This document shows, piece by piece, positions 37,701 to 49,014 of a stretch of 64,000 nt of DNA. The notes beneath the pieces are model-generated. The model was not told the origin of the DNA. It saw nothing but the letters and a program-made list of their open reading frames with translations, and made no database searches. Source of the stretch: Cyclina sinensis (Eukaryota; Mollusca; Bivalvia; Venerida; Veneridae); NCBI GenBank assembly GCA_012932295.1, contig JAAONU010000014.1, positions 15,751,039-15,815,038 of the forward strand, given 5' to 3'. Numbering within the stretch: the first letter of the stretch is position 1; every line of letters starts with the position of its first letter. The position numbers and the translations under genes are program-made.

Positions 37701-40700
37701 GTCTAGATTTTGTGTGGACCTCACTGATAGGTGAGTGCGGGTATGGAGATCCGCCAATGAGCGTTTGGCACCCGTATGTGTTGCTACCCATGACCGTCAT
37801 GGCGGGGGGTTTGGACATGGTGTGGGCGGGTATTAGCATGCAGGGAAGAACGGACCTGCACATTGTTCAAAACGGCACATTGACGACTGTACGATACGCC
37901 AATGAGATCTTAGATGTGTACGTTCGTCCGTACGCTGGTGCTATAGGCCACGAGTTCATTTTAATGGACGACAACGCCCGGCCTCACAAGGCAAGGGTCA
38001 CCGACGAGTACCTGGAGGCAGCAGCCATAGAGAGAATGGACTGGCCAGCAAGGTCTCCAGACCTCAATCCAATAGAGCACGCCTGGGACATGCTGCAGAC
38101 TGCAATATCTGCTCGCCCAGTCTAGCCAATTACGGTCCCTTGGCTTCAGCAGGCCCTTCTGGACGAGTGGGCTCGACTCCCACAACAAAGCATCCGGAGA
38201 CTCATTAGCAGCATGAGAACGCGGTGCAGAGCAGTTATCCAAGCAAACGGACACCACACGCGATATTAAAGCAAAATTCAGGCCATAGACTTGATTTTTC
38301 CAAAAAGTACCATTTCATCTCCTGTCTGTGTTATCCCAAATTCGTGCCCCTCCCTCGGCTCAGCTTCTGTCACGTTTCAACGGTTTACAGACTTACTCAT
38401 TTTTTGGTACCAAACTGTTGTCATATGAACATATTTTCAGAATCACAACAAAAAATGTAACCTTTCAACCTTATGTAGTAAATATACACATTCTTATTAG
38501 TGATCCCTATCAAATTTTGAGTAGTATAGATTTTTTAAATTTTAAACTCAATTTATTAAAACCTGTAAGTATATAATAATTATTCTGCTCTTTACCTCTG
38601 AAAGCTTTTTATGTAACAGCATCTTGAAATTTCGGAAATAGAAATAGCGCTGATACTCTCCAGTGTCAATCAAATCTCTGTATCTGTCTTCAGCCTCATA
38701 TCCAAACGCTTCAAGTGTCTTCCCGTCTGGTTTGATCAGCACTACGGTAGGTGTCTTTTCGGTCATTAGCGCTCCTGATCCTGCAACCCATTGTTTAATG
38801 TATCCCTTCCTGGGGTCTATCTTAAAGTCATGATAGAAAGAATACGCCCATCCACTATACGTTGTTCCGAAGTCTATTGCTCCAACCAACAAATTTTTAG
38901 CACTTCCAACGTTTGAAGCCTTAAAAAAAAGGAGCACGGTTTGAGATTATTAACGGTTAATTTGGAGCAGAAACCTCTTTGTTTCTCTGGTTTTTATAAC
39001 TGGCTTACACAAACATTACCACATTAATATTCAGTGTAAACGACTTATTGACATTCGTCCAATCCTTTCTATTGTATTGAAAATGTGTCGTATATAGACA
39101 AATAGAGATATAAATAACTGCATGAAATTGGGCCTCTTTTTACACCATTAGTCCCTCTTTAATGTTAGGATACTTTGTTTGTGAGTAGGAGCATGGTGTT
39201 GTCAATGTCAACTTTCGGTTTCAGCGTACACTGCTAAAACATAGAGAAAAACGGCTTGCATGCAATTTTACCAGTATGCAGATAATTTTTTTGTCAATTT
39301 CATAAGGAATAATAGTGTTCACTAATGAAATAAGGCAGTAACATTATGAACTTATGGTGATTTATTGTTTAAAAGTTTGGCAAAGTTCCGATCACAGAGG
39401 CTAGTTTGGAAGTGTGATCGTCTCATTTCCCATTAGAACGCTAAACTGAGGTTAAAATAGTGTTCACATGCCATTTTGAATTTGAAATAAACGTAAACAT
39501 ATGTCTCTATTCAATATTCAGGTTAATTTCTGACAGAATAATATTTTTGTGAGTAGGAACATGGTGTTGGTCAATGTCAACTTTCGGTTTTAACTTTAAC
39601 GTACCAGTGCCAAAAACATAGAGGTGTACGGGTTTAATCATCGTCGGAAACCCACGTTCGATCCATTCCGTTTCACTCTATTTATCTACCGTGGGACAAT
39701 TGGCTGTTAAAATTTCGTACTCATGAATAATTCATTACCTACTTTCATTGGTTTCCGTAAGATTTCCCTCGCGGAATCTCAGCCAATGAAATTACTTGTT
39801 ACAATTTCCCTTCCGCGCCTATGTTTAAATCCTGGGAAATACGTCTATTTTAAGTAACTTGTCATTATGCCTACTCTCCACACTGAAGAGTGTCTATTTG
39901 TAATACGGCATCTCATTCGACGAAGAGTTACATCCCTTTGCTAATAAATATTCATGAAAACGAATAATCGGCAGTCAATTATCCCACGGTACATAATGTA
40001 GTTGTGCGGAATATGTACCGGGGGTCACCGACGATGGGGTTTAATGCAATTCTGTAGTTTTGTCAATTTCATAAGGAATTATAGTGTTCACTAATGAAAT
40101 AAGGCGGTGACGTTATGAACTCATGGAAATTTGTTGTTTAAATGTTTGGTAAAGTTCCGATCACAGACGCTAATATGATCGGCTCATTTCCAGTTACAAC
40201 ATTAAACTGAGGTTGAAAGAGTGTCCACAGGCCGTTTTGAATTTGAAAAAAGATTGTAACACCTCATGTACATATCTCTTTTAAATTATTTCAGAACAGA
40301 TATTGGAAACAGATTGCACATGACGACCAAAGGATGTCTCCCATACACGAAGACAATGTTATTCAAATGGCGGTCAACACATATTTGACGAACAGTAACT
40401 TTTGTTAAAAACACAATATGCTCACTGCATATCCCTACAAAAAAGAATCTTATTATTTTAGTATTCGACTGTGATATGGCAGAATTGCATTAAATGTAGG
40501 AACGATTTGGTTTGTTGTCAAAATAGATACAAATAGCTTTCATATATACTGAAATAAGTCCATATGGTCATTAATGGCCCAAACAGCGGGGGCCTTTTTT
40601 ATAGATTTATGTTGGAATAATTCTCAGAAATTGAATACATCGAGTTTCTGAGTTTTGCATTAACTGGTTGATCTTTCTCGAAGATTTTTCAGATTCAAGA

Positions 40701-42447
40701 GTCAGTCGAAGTGTCTTCCCCCTTGACGGTGTAAACTGTTTACCGACAAAAGTGTGTAAAACTATATATTATAATATGTTTCTGTAATAAAACAAAATGA
40801 GACATTAACTTAGTTTAGATAAATTCTCCACAATTACAAGTAGAAATTCTATATGTACAATCATTTTCTTTTTATGGATCGTCGACCCATCTGTGAATCA
40901 GTCGATTTAAGAACGATAATCTTTTAAAAGACCACTTTATGATCGGTTTTAATGGTTGAATTTTAAAGTATCATAAGTTTTAAAATGTCTTTGCTCGCAG
41001 TAATACGGAATCCTGTTGAGGCCAATTAAAATGTCGTCGTCGCGCTTAGAGGTAGACGCTCGACAACTCGACGCGACATTGCGAAAATGCGATACGACGC
41101 TCGACAATGCGAAGCGACGCGCGACAATGTCAAACGAAATATCGCGATTTCATTTCGTATTGTCGCGCTGTAAAAGCGAGAAATATCGCATTGTGGCTTC
41201 GCTTTGTCGTGCGTCGTAGTGCATTGTCAAGGTGTCGCGTCGCGTTCTCGCGATGTCGCGTCGCGTTCTACATTTGTGTAGGCTTCGACGCACGACAATG
41301 CGATACGACGCTCGACAATGCGAAGCGACGCGCGACAACGCGAAGCGACATTTTCACAATGTCGTATCGTATTGTTGCGCATCGTATGTGATCCTCTACC
41401 GGGACACATGAAAATGCCAAACGACACTTGACAACGCGATGTGACGCTCGAAAATGCGAAGTGACACTAGACAATGCGACGCGACATTTATTGGAATATC
41501 GTATCGCGTTGTCGTGCGTCTACGGGAAATGGGCAAATTGTATATTCCGGTCATCGAATTGATTAAGAAAAAATTCCACAATGAAAATGCGGCAATCACG
41601 GCCATGCTCTAAAAATGCGATATGGCTATGGGGAGGGCCGGTAAATACAAAGGCACGTGGAATTTTATCATTGCACTGTCAGACGGCACATAGATCTTGC
41701 AACAATTAACCTGTCACCGGTAGACGCACGACAACGCGACACGATATTCCAATAAATGTCGCGTCGCATTGTCTAGTGTCGCTTCGCGTTGTCGAGCGTC
41801 GCGTCGCGTTGTCTTGTGTCGTTTGGCATTTTCGTGTGTCGCGGTAGAGGATCACACACGACGCGCGACAATGCGGTACGACATTGTGAAAATGTCGCGT
41901 CGAGGCCAACACAAATGCAGAACGCGACGGACGACAACGCGACGCGACATCGCGACAACGCGACGCGACACCTCGACAATGTGGTACGATGCACGACAAT
42001 GCGAAGCGACAATGCGATATTTCGCGCTTTTATAGCGCGACAATACGAAACGAAAATGCGATATTTCGTTTGACATGTCGCGCGTCGCTTCACATTGTCG
42101 AACGTCATATCGCATTTTCGCGATGTCGAGCGTCTACCTCTAAGCGCGACGGCGACATTTTAATTGGCCCCAACAGGATTCCGTACAGTAACAATATTTT
42201 CAGATTTCGCTCTATCTCAGATTTTGCAGTGCTTATAAGGTGAATGGTTTTGTGTCTAATGGACGTCTTCAGTTACAAATAATGCTTTTGATTGACTGAT
42301 TTCTTTTTTGTATAGCGTTGCCATAACTACAAAATATCGAAACAGAAAGTTGATAGGAGAACAAACACTTTTTTTAGAATAAAAATAATACCTAGAATTA
42401 TTAACACTTAAAAACAGACATTCAAATAAAATATGTACGCTCACCAT
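34791..42447 (-). CDS. HSPA12: HSPA12-like Hsp70 family protein, copy B (5 exons)
   Basis: Paralogue of copy A with identical exon lengths: 42445-42447 (ATG alone, donor gtgagc), 38596-38919 (324 nt), 36458-36679 (222 nt), 36192-36348 (157 nt) and 34791-35842 (1052 nt). The product is 585 aa. Conserved motifs are AIDFGTTYSGWAY, ALEPEAASIYC, DAGGGTIDIT, MVGGYSESPML and PSEASTAILRGALICG. The stop is TAG where copy A has TAA. Differences from copy A are scattered substitutions, several in the C-terminal part (for example DAEDPEGKVEVFLTFSG). Intron 2 contains an antisense Tc1-like element and intron 1 contains a foldback element and a MITE, so the gene is stretched to 7.7 kb against 4.1 kb for copy A. 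All frames and splice sites are intact; expression is unknown. Confidence 0.9.
36946..38528 (+). mobile_element. Tc1/mariner-type transposon, copy 2, in intron 2 of HSPA12 B
   Basis: The ends tactactcaaaattagatag (left) and atcaaattttgagtagta (right) are inverted repeats flanked by TA. Length is about 1.58 kb, the same family as copy 1 at 30.28 kb. Unit A lacks it in the equivalent intron. It is oriented opposite to the host gene. Confidence 0.9.
37231..38269 (+). pseudogene. Tc1-like DD34E transposase, inactivated (copy 2)
   Basis: Starts MANLRQRRIDD. It keeps the helix-turn-helix (RSQRHVAGVLGVSQSTVARM), VLFTDESRFCVD (first Asp), ILMDDNARPHKAR (second Asp) and SPDLNPIEHAWD (Glu). There are 34 residues between the second Asp and the Glu, hence DD34E. 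It is broken by TAG right after TVARM, TAA after NATGVRL, another in-frame stop after DLTDR and at least one frameshift. The catalytic C-terminal half remains open (37631-38125). Confidence 0.92.
39175..40250. repeat. Local tandem duplication of about 365 bp in HSPA12 B intron 1
   Basis: The sequence from gtgagtaggagcatggtgtt (39181) to ttttgaatttgaaa (about 39488) recurs from gtgagtaggaacatggtgtt (39549) to ttttgaatttgaaa (about 40250). The second copy is interrupted by the element at 39639-40036. Unit C has one related copy near 49145-49370. Confidence 0.85.
39639..40036. mobile_element. 398-bp non-autonomous element with 9-bp target duplication
   Basis: The ends CATCGTCGG...CCGACGATG are inverted. 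A second inverted pair lies inside (accgtgggacaattggctg near 39700; cagtcaattatcccacggta near 39975). It is flanked on both sides by the perfect 9-bp direct repeat gggtttaat (39630-39638 and 40037-40045). It interrupts one copy of a tandem duplication. A 9-bp duplication is typical of Mutator-like elements. No ORF. Confidence 0.85.
41004..42185. mobile_element. Foldback element with CpG-rich repeat arms, 6-bp target duplication
   Basis: Ends TACGGAATCCTGTTG...CAACAGGATTCCGTA. The two arms (about 41004-41524 and 41716-42185) are long inverted copies made of short repeats such as gcgacaatgcgaagcgacg. They enclose a loop of about 190 bp. The insertion is flanked by the perfect direct repeat cagtaa (40998-41003 and 42186-42191). 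The paralogous unit A sequence at about 29570 (cgcagtaataatat) shows the empty site. No transposase is encoded; the repetitive ORFs on both strands are artefacts. TAC...GTA ends with a 6-bp duplication fit what I recall of the IS3EU group, tentatively. Confidence 0.9.
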
Positions 42448-43518
42448 TATCTTGGTTTGTCGTAATTTATTTCAAATTTAACTGTTGTTAAATGTTTAAT
42501 GTTTTCAAGCCATCCAGTTTTCAGAAAATGTTTAAACTTCCTCTTATCGATCTATATTCCACACGTATTATTATCCCACTGTATGGAAATCTGTACTCTA
42601 TGCATTTTTTAAACAGGTTGTCCGCGTTCTAATTGATATTGGGACAGTAGCAATTTCTTTGTAAAGCCGACTGAACTGTAAAAAAGGGCAGTTTGGGGAG
42701 GGTTTTACTTTACAAAAGGTTGTAATATAAACACATGTATTTCTCAACTTTATGATTTGTCCAAATCTGGCCTGAAAATTGCAACACAAAAACAACTGTT
42801 TTGATAAATTAGCATGATCACTATTAAAAACATTTTATAAATAATGTGTACGGAAAGATAGTAAAAGACTTAGACAAACAGGTTTGTTAGCCAGGTCAGG
42901 GGCTCTAGCCGTTTTTATTCGAACCACGGGGTTAAGTTTTGATGTCTAGTTGAACAGGACAGTTTAACTTTTCAATCTCTTCTGAATTTATTAAATCTTG
43001 TGGATAAATAATCACCCATGTGTTGTTAATATACTTCCTCTCTGTATATGACTGTTGATATCTTTTTATTTGGCAACATATTGAAATTTCGGAAGGGAAG
43101 TAAAAGAAGCGCTGACTCTCCAGTGTCAATCAAATCTTTGTATCTGTAATCAGCCTTATATCCAAACGCTTCAGTTGTCTTTCCGTCTGGTTTGATCAGC
43201 ACTACGGTAGGTGTCTTTTCGGTCAATAGCGCTCCTGATCCGACAACCCACTGTTTTATGTATCCCTTCCTAGGGTCTAATTTAAAGTCATGATGGGTGC
43301 ACAGTACGCCCATCCACTATAAATTGTTCTAAAGTCTATAATTGCTCCAACCACTAAAGTTTGAGTACCTTCAATGTTTGAAGCCTTAAAAGTGAAAACA
43401 AGGGTGATACTGTTAATGGTCGTTTGACGCTGAAACCAAACTGTTCACGTAGTTATCATATTAAATGATATTTCATGTTTGAAGTGTGTTGAACTTACAA
43501 ACAGGTACAGTTACACTG

Positions 43519-43650
43519 CTTATGGAACAGAATTACTGCATTTATTCCATCTTGCTTGGTGACGTTAGAACTTGCATAATTCTTGATTCCACTTTGCTTT
43601 ATGGCATTTGAAACCTATATTTTGCTGAATAACATCATGCTTTATGGTAA
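43519..43650. repeat. Short minisatellite, inverted partner of 48.74-48.95 kb
   Basis: The text tatggaacagaattactgca ... ttattccatcttgcttggtg is matched by the reverse complement of 48860-48945. The unit is about 38-40 bp (attggaacttgcattatgcttgattccatcttgctt type). The two blocks face each other across the 3.7-kb foldback element, suggesting a larger inverted structure. Confidence 0.6.
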
Positions 43651-44450
43651 ATGAATGCGCTATCATCTCATTGCAGCTTCATTTGTTCCTCTCCGACACA
43701 TGCAATATGCTATATGTTTAATTGCAGCTTTCTTTACTGACAACGCAATTTGTTCGGCGTTCTATCGAACAGTCTTTAATTGCTAGTTATTAATAGTACT
43801 TGATGTAAAATGTTACTTTCGCTTCAATTTGCAGAATGGTTTTTACTGCATATCATCTACCTAGGTATATCGAACCTATTTCATCATTCATTATTAATTT
43901 TGGTCTGTGCTCAGCGATTTTGTCGTGTCTTACCATTCTTATTCTTTAATGCATTCATTCAACAAAAATAGAAAAGCATTTCATAAACACTACGCACCGA
44001 ACTTGAGAATGACAACGATACCGATAACAAAGTAAACGAAAGGCAAACTTCACTTAATGGTAAGCACTACGCAGTTAGCATAATGCGATTTGCAATATTT
44101 GTGTTCATATTAGGACAACAGATGGCGCTTTGTCGGTACATCCCGTTATTTTCCGGCTGGTACCGCTAGTTTGTGACTAGATTTTTGCAAAGTTTTGATG
44201 TTTATTTCAAAATTGTGTTTGCATACCAAAACTTTAGACTAAGACATAAATGAAATATCCTTAAACGCTACAACTTGAGAACGATTTTACTGTAGTGTTT
44301 ATTTTAACTTATTTATCATACTTGTATTTTATACGGTATGTGTACCGTGGGCTCCGATGATACTAAATAGCTGGATTAATGACATCGCGCGACAAGTTTC
44401 ATTTCACAAAAACAAACAAACAAACAAAATACCTCAGAGCTATTTAAATT

Positions 44451-47400
44451 ATGTGCGTGAAGTTAGCTGCAAGTTGCCAGTTGCCAGTTCAGTTGGCTAC
44501 TGGCAACTGGCATCTAACTTCATAGTCCAGCTACCAATTCAAACTAAAATGAAATCGTAACCAGAAGCCAGATCGCCAAAGAGGGCGAATTGTCAACTGG
44601 CAGCCAGGTGCCAACTCAATAAGTAGCATGAAAACTGAACATTGAGTGAATTTGCAACTGGCAACTGGCAGCCAGATGTCAATTCGAAAAGTATCATAAA
44701 ACTGAACGTTGAGAGAATTGGCAACTGGCAACTGGCAGTCAGGTGCCAATTCTTCTAAGGCGCGAATCGGCAATTGGCAACTGGCAGCAAGATTCCAATT
44801 CGAGAAATATCATGAATTATTGATATCAACAGAATTGGCAACTTGCAGCCAGATGCCAATTCGTCAAAGATTGCGAATTGTCAATCGGCAACTGGCAGCA
44901 AGATGCCAATTCAACTAGTATCATGAATTATTAATATTACCTGAATTGGCAACTGGCAACTGGCAGCCAGATGCCAATTCGTCAAAGATCGCGAATTGTC
45001 AATCGGCAACTGGCAGCAAGATGCCAATTCAACTAGTATCATGAATTATTGATATTAACTGAATTGGCAACTGGTACTCAGATGCCAATTCGAAAAGTAT
45101 CATAAAAACTGAACATTTAGTGAATTGGCAACTGGCAACTGGCAGTCAGGTGCCAATTCGTCTAAGACGCGAATCGTCAATTGGCAACTGGCTGCCAGAT
45201 GCCAATTCGACAAATATCAGGAATTATTGATATTGTATGAAAAGTGTTTACTGCTGCGAGAATGAATCTTTTGTTGAAAAAAAAGTGTTGTCTTTGGTTG
45301 CTTACCTGAAGAACTGCGGCATAATAAACATCATTCGTGTAACAGCAACACCTTCAATACATGTATTTAGATAATTTACTCATGAAAACCTATGTGCCTA
45401 TAATGTTAATTTTCAAATTGGTGACAGTTTTTACGGTTTAAATATATAATGCATGTCCCTATGGCTTTTACCTAGGGACCTCAAAATGCACAGGGTTTAC
45501 CTGTCTATTAAGAAATCACGTTCTCTGAAGTATGAAGGTTTGTGTTGAATGATTCTAGAGCCATAAAGCAAAAAATGTATTCAAAGTGAAAGAACATGTG
45601 GTGTTGACGTTTGACCCTCAAAATAAATAACGTCCATGTATTAGCAAAGAGAAAATAAGAAAGGCCACATTGCATTTACACAAAGTGAACTTGAAATAAG
45701 GAACATTTGGTATTTCAAGGATCAATTTAAATTCCATCCAGCTAGTTCAGACGCTGGACTGAGCTTATCATCTTAACCCGTTCTAGCAAACTGCTGATAT
45801 TAAGTATTTGCTTAAACTTAAAATCATTTTTGGATATTTCATGGGGCACGCATCTCAGGCATTAACATCCAGAAATCTACTCTAATTCGTATGGCCAGAT
45901 CAGGTAAACCGTGCCAAATATAGGCAATGCTTTTTGTAACACTATAGGGAGTATAACTATAAGCCCTGCCCATTGAACGAGCGTTCTGGTTTAAAAAGTT
46001 CTGAGGTCCATGAACTGAAATATTTTATAGAATGTGGCTGAAAAAAAACCCAGAGTATTAAGGGCTATGTTTCATAGAAATAGGGCTAAATGTCATGACT
46101 AATTGTAATTTCAAAGGCCAATAGAGTGCCAACAAATAAATAGCAGGGGTTAAAAACCACATTTTTTCACTAGACAATCTTAATAGCTAAAACGACTGTT
46201 ATTTATCAGCAAATGATACGGACTGGTTCTTTCAGAGAAACACTTTTAATATAATTATTTTGTTGACTAGGGAAATTATGACTACCATACTATAATTCAT
46301 GATACTTGTCGAACAGTTGCCAGTTGCCTATTCACTCAATGTTCAGATTTCATAATGCTTGTCGAATTGGCATCAAGCTGCCGGTTCCCAATTTGCGATC
46401 TTTGAAGAATGGCTGCCATTTGCCAGTTGCCAATTCGGTTAAATGTAATAATTCATGATCAGTCGAGTTTGCATCTGGCTACCAACTGACAGTTGACGAT
46501 TCGCAAATTTTTACGAACTAGCTTCTGGCTGCCAGTTGCCAGTTGCCAATTCAGTCAATGTTCATAATTCAAACACTTTTAATACAATTATTTTGTTGAC
46601 TAGGGAAATTATGACTACCATACTATAATTCATGATACTTGTCGAACAGTTGCCAGTTGCCTATTCACTCAATGTTCAGATTTCATACTGCTTGTAGAAT
46701 TGGCATCTGGCTGCCAGTTGCCATTTGACAATTTGCGAAACTGGCATCTGGCTGCCAGTTGCCAATTCATGTTCCGAATATATAATGCTTGTCAAATTGA
46801 CATCTAGCTGCCAGCTGCCAGTTGCCATTTGACAATTTGCGATCTTTGACGAATTGGAATCTGGCTGCCAGTTTCCAATTCGGTTAATATTAATTTTTCA
46901 TGAAACATAATTATCGAAATGCTATCTGACTGTCAATTGACATTTGACGATTCGCAAATTTTGAGTAGCTGGTAGCTAGCTTCGATTTCAAATAAATTTG
47001 AATTGGCAGCTGTACTATTAAGTTGGCTGCGAGTTGCCAGTTGCCCATTCACTCAATGTTCAAAATTCATAATGCTTGTCGGATTGGAATCTAGCTGCCT
47101 GTTGCAAGTTGCCGATTTGCGATCTTTAACGAATTGGCAACGAGCTGCTAGATGCCAATTCAGTTAATATCAATGTCAAATTGGCATCTGACTACAAACT
47201 GACAGTTGACTATTCGCAAATTTTGACAAACTGGCTTCTGGTTGCCAGTTGCCAGTTGCAAATTCACTCAATGTCCAAAATTCATAATGCTTGTAGGAAT
47301 GGCATCTAGCTGCCGGTTGCTAGTTGCCAATTCGCGATCCTTAACGAATTGGCATCTTGCTCCCAGTTGCCAGTTGCCAATTCTGTTAATATCAATAATT

Positions 47401-48135
47401 TATGATAAATGTCGAATTGGCATCTGGCTACCAATTGACAGATGCCGAAAAGTTTTGACGAACTGGCATCTGGCTGCCAGTTGCCAATTCAATTAATATA
47501 AATAATTCATGATACTTGTCGAATTGGTAACTGGCTGCCAGATGCCAGTTGCCAATTCGCGATCTTTAACACATCGGCATCTGGCTGCCAGTTGTTCATA
47601 ATTCATGATACTTGTCGAAATGGCATCTAACTGCCAGTTGCCGGTAGCCAATTCGCTATCTTTAACGAACTGCGTCTGGCAGCCAGTTGCCAATTCAGTT
47701 AATATCAATAATTTATGATAAATGTTGAATTGGCATCTGGCTACCAATTGACAGTTGGCGATTTAAAGTTTTCACGAACTGGCATCTGGCCGCCAGATGC
47801 CAGTTTCCAATTCACTTAATGTTCATAATTCATGATACTTGTCAAACTGGCATCTGGCTGCCAGTTGCCAGTTGCCAATTCGCTATTTTTATCGAACTGG
47901 CACCTAGCTTCCAGTTGCCAGTTGCTGATTCGGTTAATATTTATAATTTATGAACCATATCGGATTGGCATCTAACTACCAATTGACGGTTGACGATTCG
48001 GAAATTCTGAGAACTGGCAGCTACCTACGATTTCAAATAAGTTTGAATTTGGCAGCTTAACTATGATCTTGGCTGCCTGTTGCCAGTTGCCAAATGAACT
48101 GGCAACTGGCAACTGGCAGCTAACTTCACGCACAT
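44451..48135. mobile_element. 3.7-kb foldback element with 9-bp target duplication
   Basis: Ends ATGTGCGTGAAGTTAGCTGC...GCAGCTAACTTCACGCACAT are inverted and flanked by the perfect direct repeat atttaaatt (44442-44450 and 48136-48144). The left arm (to about 45235) and right arm (from about 46310) consist of repeats of period about 115 bp built on ggcaactggcagccagatgccaatt and its reverse complement. The centre (45.24-46.31 kb) is unique sequence without an ORF. A roughly 340-bp direct duplication begins at 46231 and 46571. A 9-bp duplication with long repetitive inverted arms suggests a Mutator-like foldback element. It is non-autonomous. Confidence 0.88.
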
Positions 48136-48734
48136 ATTTAAATTAGAGTACCGTAAATTGTGTAATCAATCTCTGGATGGCGTGCAAAAGGCGTGGTTTT
48201 GAACAAGGACATGACCGATGTATGGTCACCGCAGTTTCCTTACGGAATAGTCCGATGAGAGGCGGAAATGTGGAAGATTTCCGTCGATCTTGATAGTAGA
48301 GTTCTCGCTCCTTACAGTTAACAACGCAACATTAATTCGTAAACTATAAACGAAAATTGGCCAGACAATGATTAATATGCAGTGTCAGTTGCTCAAATGA
48401 TAAAAATCGCATGTATTAACACAGCACCAGACACCAATTTTCACAAAGCATGAACACTGGATAACAGAAATGAGCGAAGCTCTAACGAATCACACAAAGT
48501 GTGTGATGAATCATTAATTAAAACTAAAACACAAACCATTTCGCACATTTTGGTGTACAAAAGGAAGTATGAAATAAAATATAGTCGACTCCAAATGACA
48601 AACATGCCAAAAGCACGTATCCTTAAATAGTTTGAATAGAGCATGAAGAAAGTTGGATGATACATTCAGCTACATAACATCGCTTTTTAATTATTCCAAC
48701 ACAGTACAAAAGACGATGAATTAGTACAAAGCAA

Positions 48735-48945
48735 GATCGAATGAAGCGTTATGCAAGTTCAAAGGCCAACAATGAATGATATACTCGTAATTAAGCATAA
48801 CGCAAGTTCCAATGAAATAAAGCAATATAGAATCAAGCATAATGCAAGTTCCAATGTCAGCAAGCAAGATGGAATCAAGCATAATGTAAGTACCAATGTC
48901 ACTAAGCAAAATGGAATAAATGAAGGAATTCTGTTTCATAATAGT
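48735..48945. repeat. Short minisatellite of about 40-bp units
   Basis: Four to five units of aagcataatgcaagttccaatg type with aagcaagatggaatc spacers. It is the reverse-orientation relative of 43519-43650. Short open frames across it on both strands are not genes. Confidence 0.7.
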
Positions 48946-49014
48946 TGTGCTCCACCTTTACATTTACATTTTTTCAGTAAACACATCTTTTTAACATTTG
49001 CTCAAACTTCTTTT

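Larger units (their letters stand above)
38920..42444 (-). other. Intron 1 of HSPA12 copy B
   Basis: A 3.5-kb intron that has grown through a local tandem duplication (39175-40250), a 398-bp element (39639-40036) and a foldback element (41004-42185), all listed separately. The remaining sequence aligns piecewise with intron 1 of copy A and with 49.0-50.3 kb of unit C. Confidence 0.75.
31986..42958. repeat. Segmental duplication unit B (carries HSPA12 copy B)
   Basis: Begins with a copy of the NIPA 3' flank (tgtatttttgtaaatgtctt agggtaaaag at 32027-32055) although no NIPA gene precedes it. It then repeats unit A's order: SINE, minisatellite, HSPA12 exons, start-codon exon, 5' flank. It ends near 42958, where the sequence switches to unit C's HSPA12 intron (matching 28081-28153 of unit A). 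Confidence 0.85.

Noticed and set aside
41016..42243. Several Arg/Cys/Ser-rich ORFs on both strands
   Set aside because: They are translations of the short-period repeat arms of the foldback element, and similar text appears in every frame.
44451..48135. Possible CRISPR-like or clustered spacer array because of regularly spaced repeats
   Set aside because: The sequence is eukaryotic, repeats and intervals diverge together, and the whole block is bounded by inverted ends and a target duplication, so it is a mobile element.
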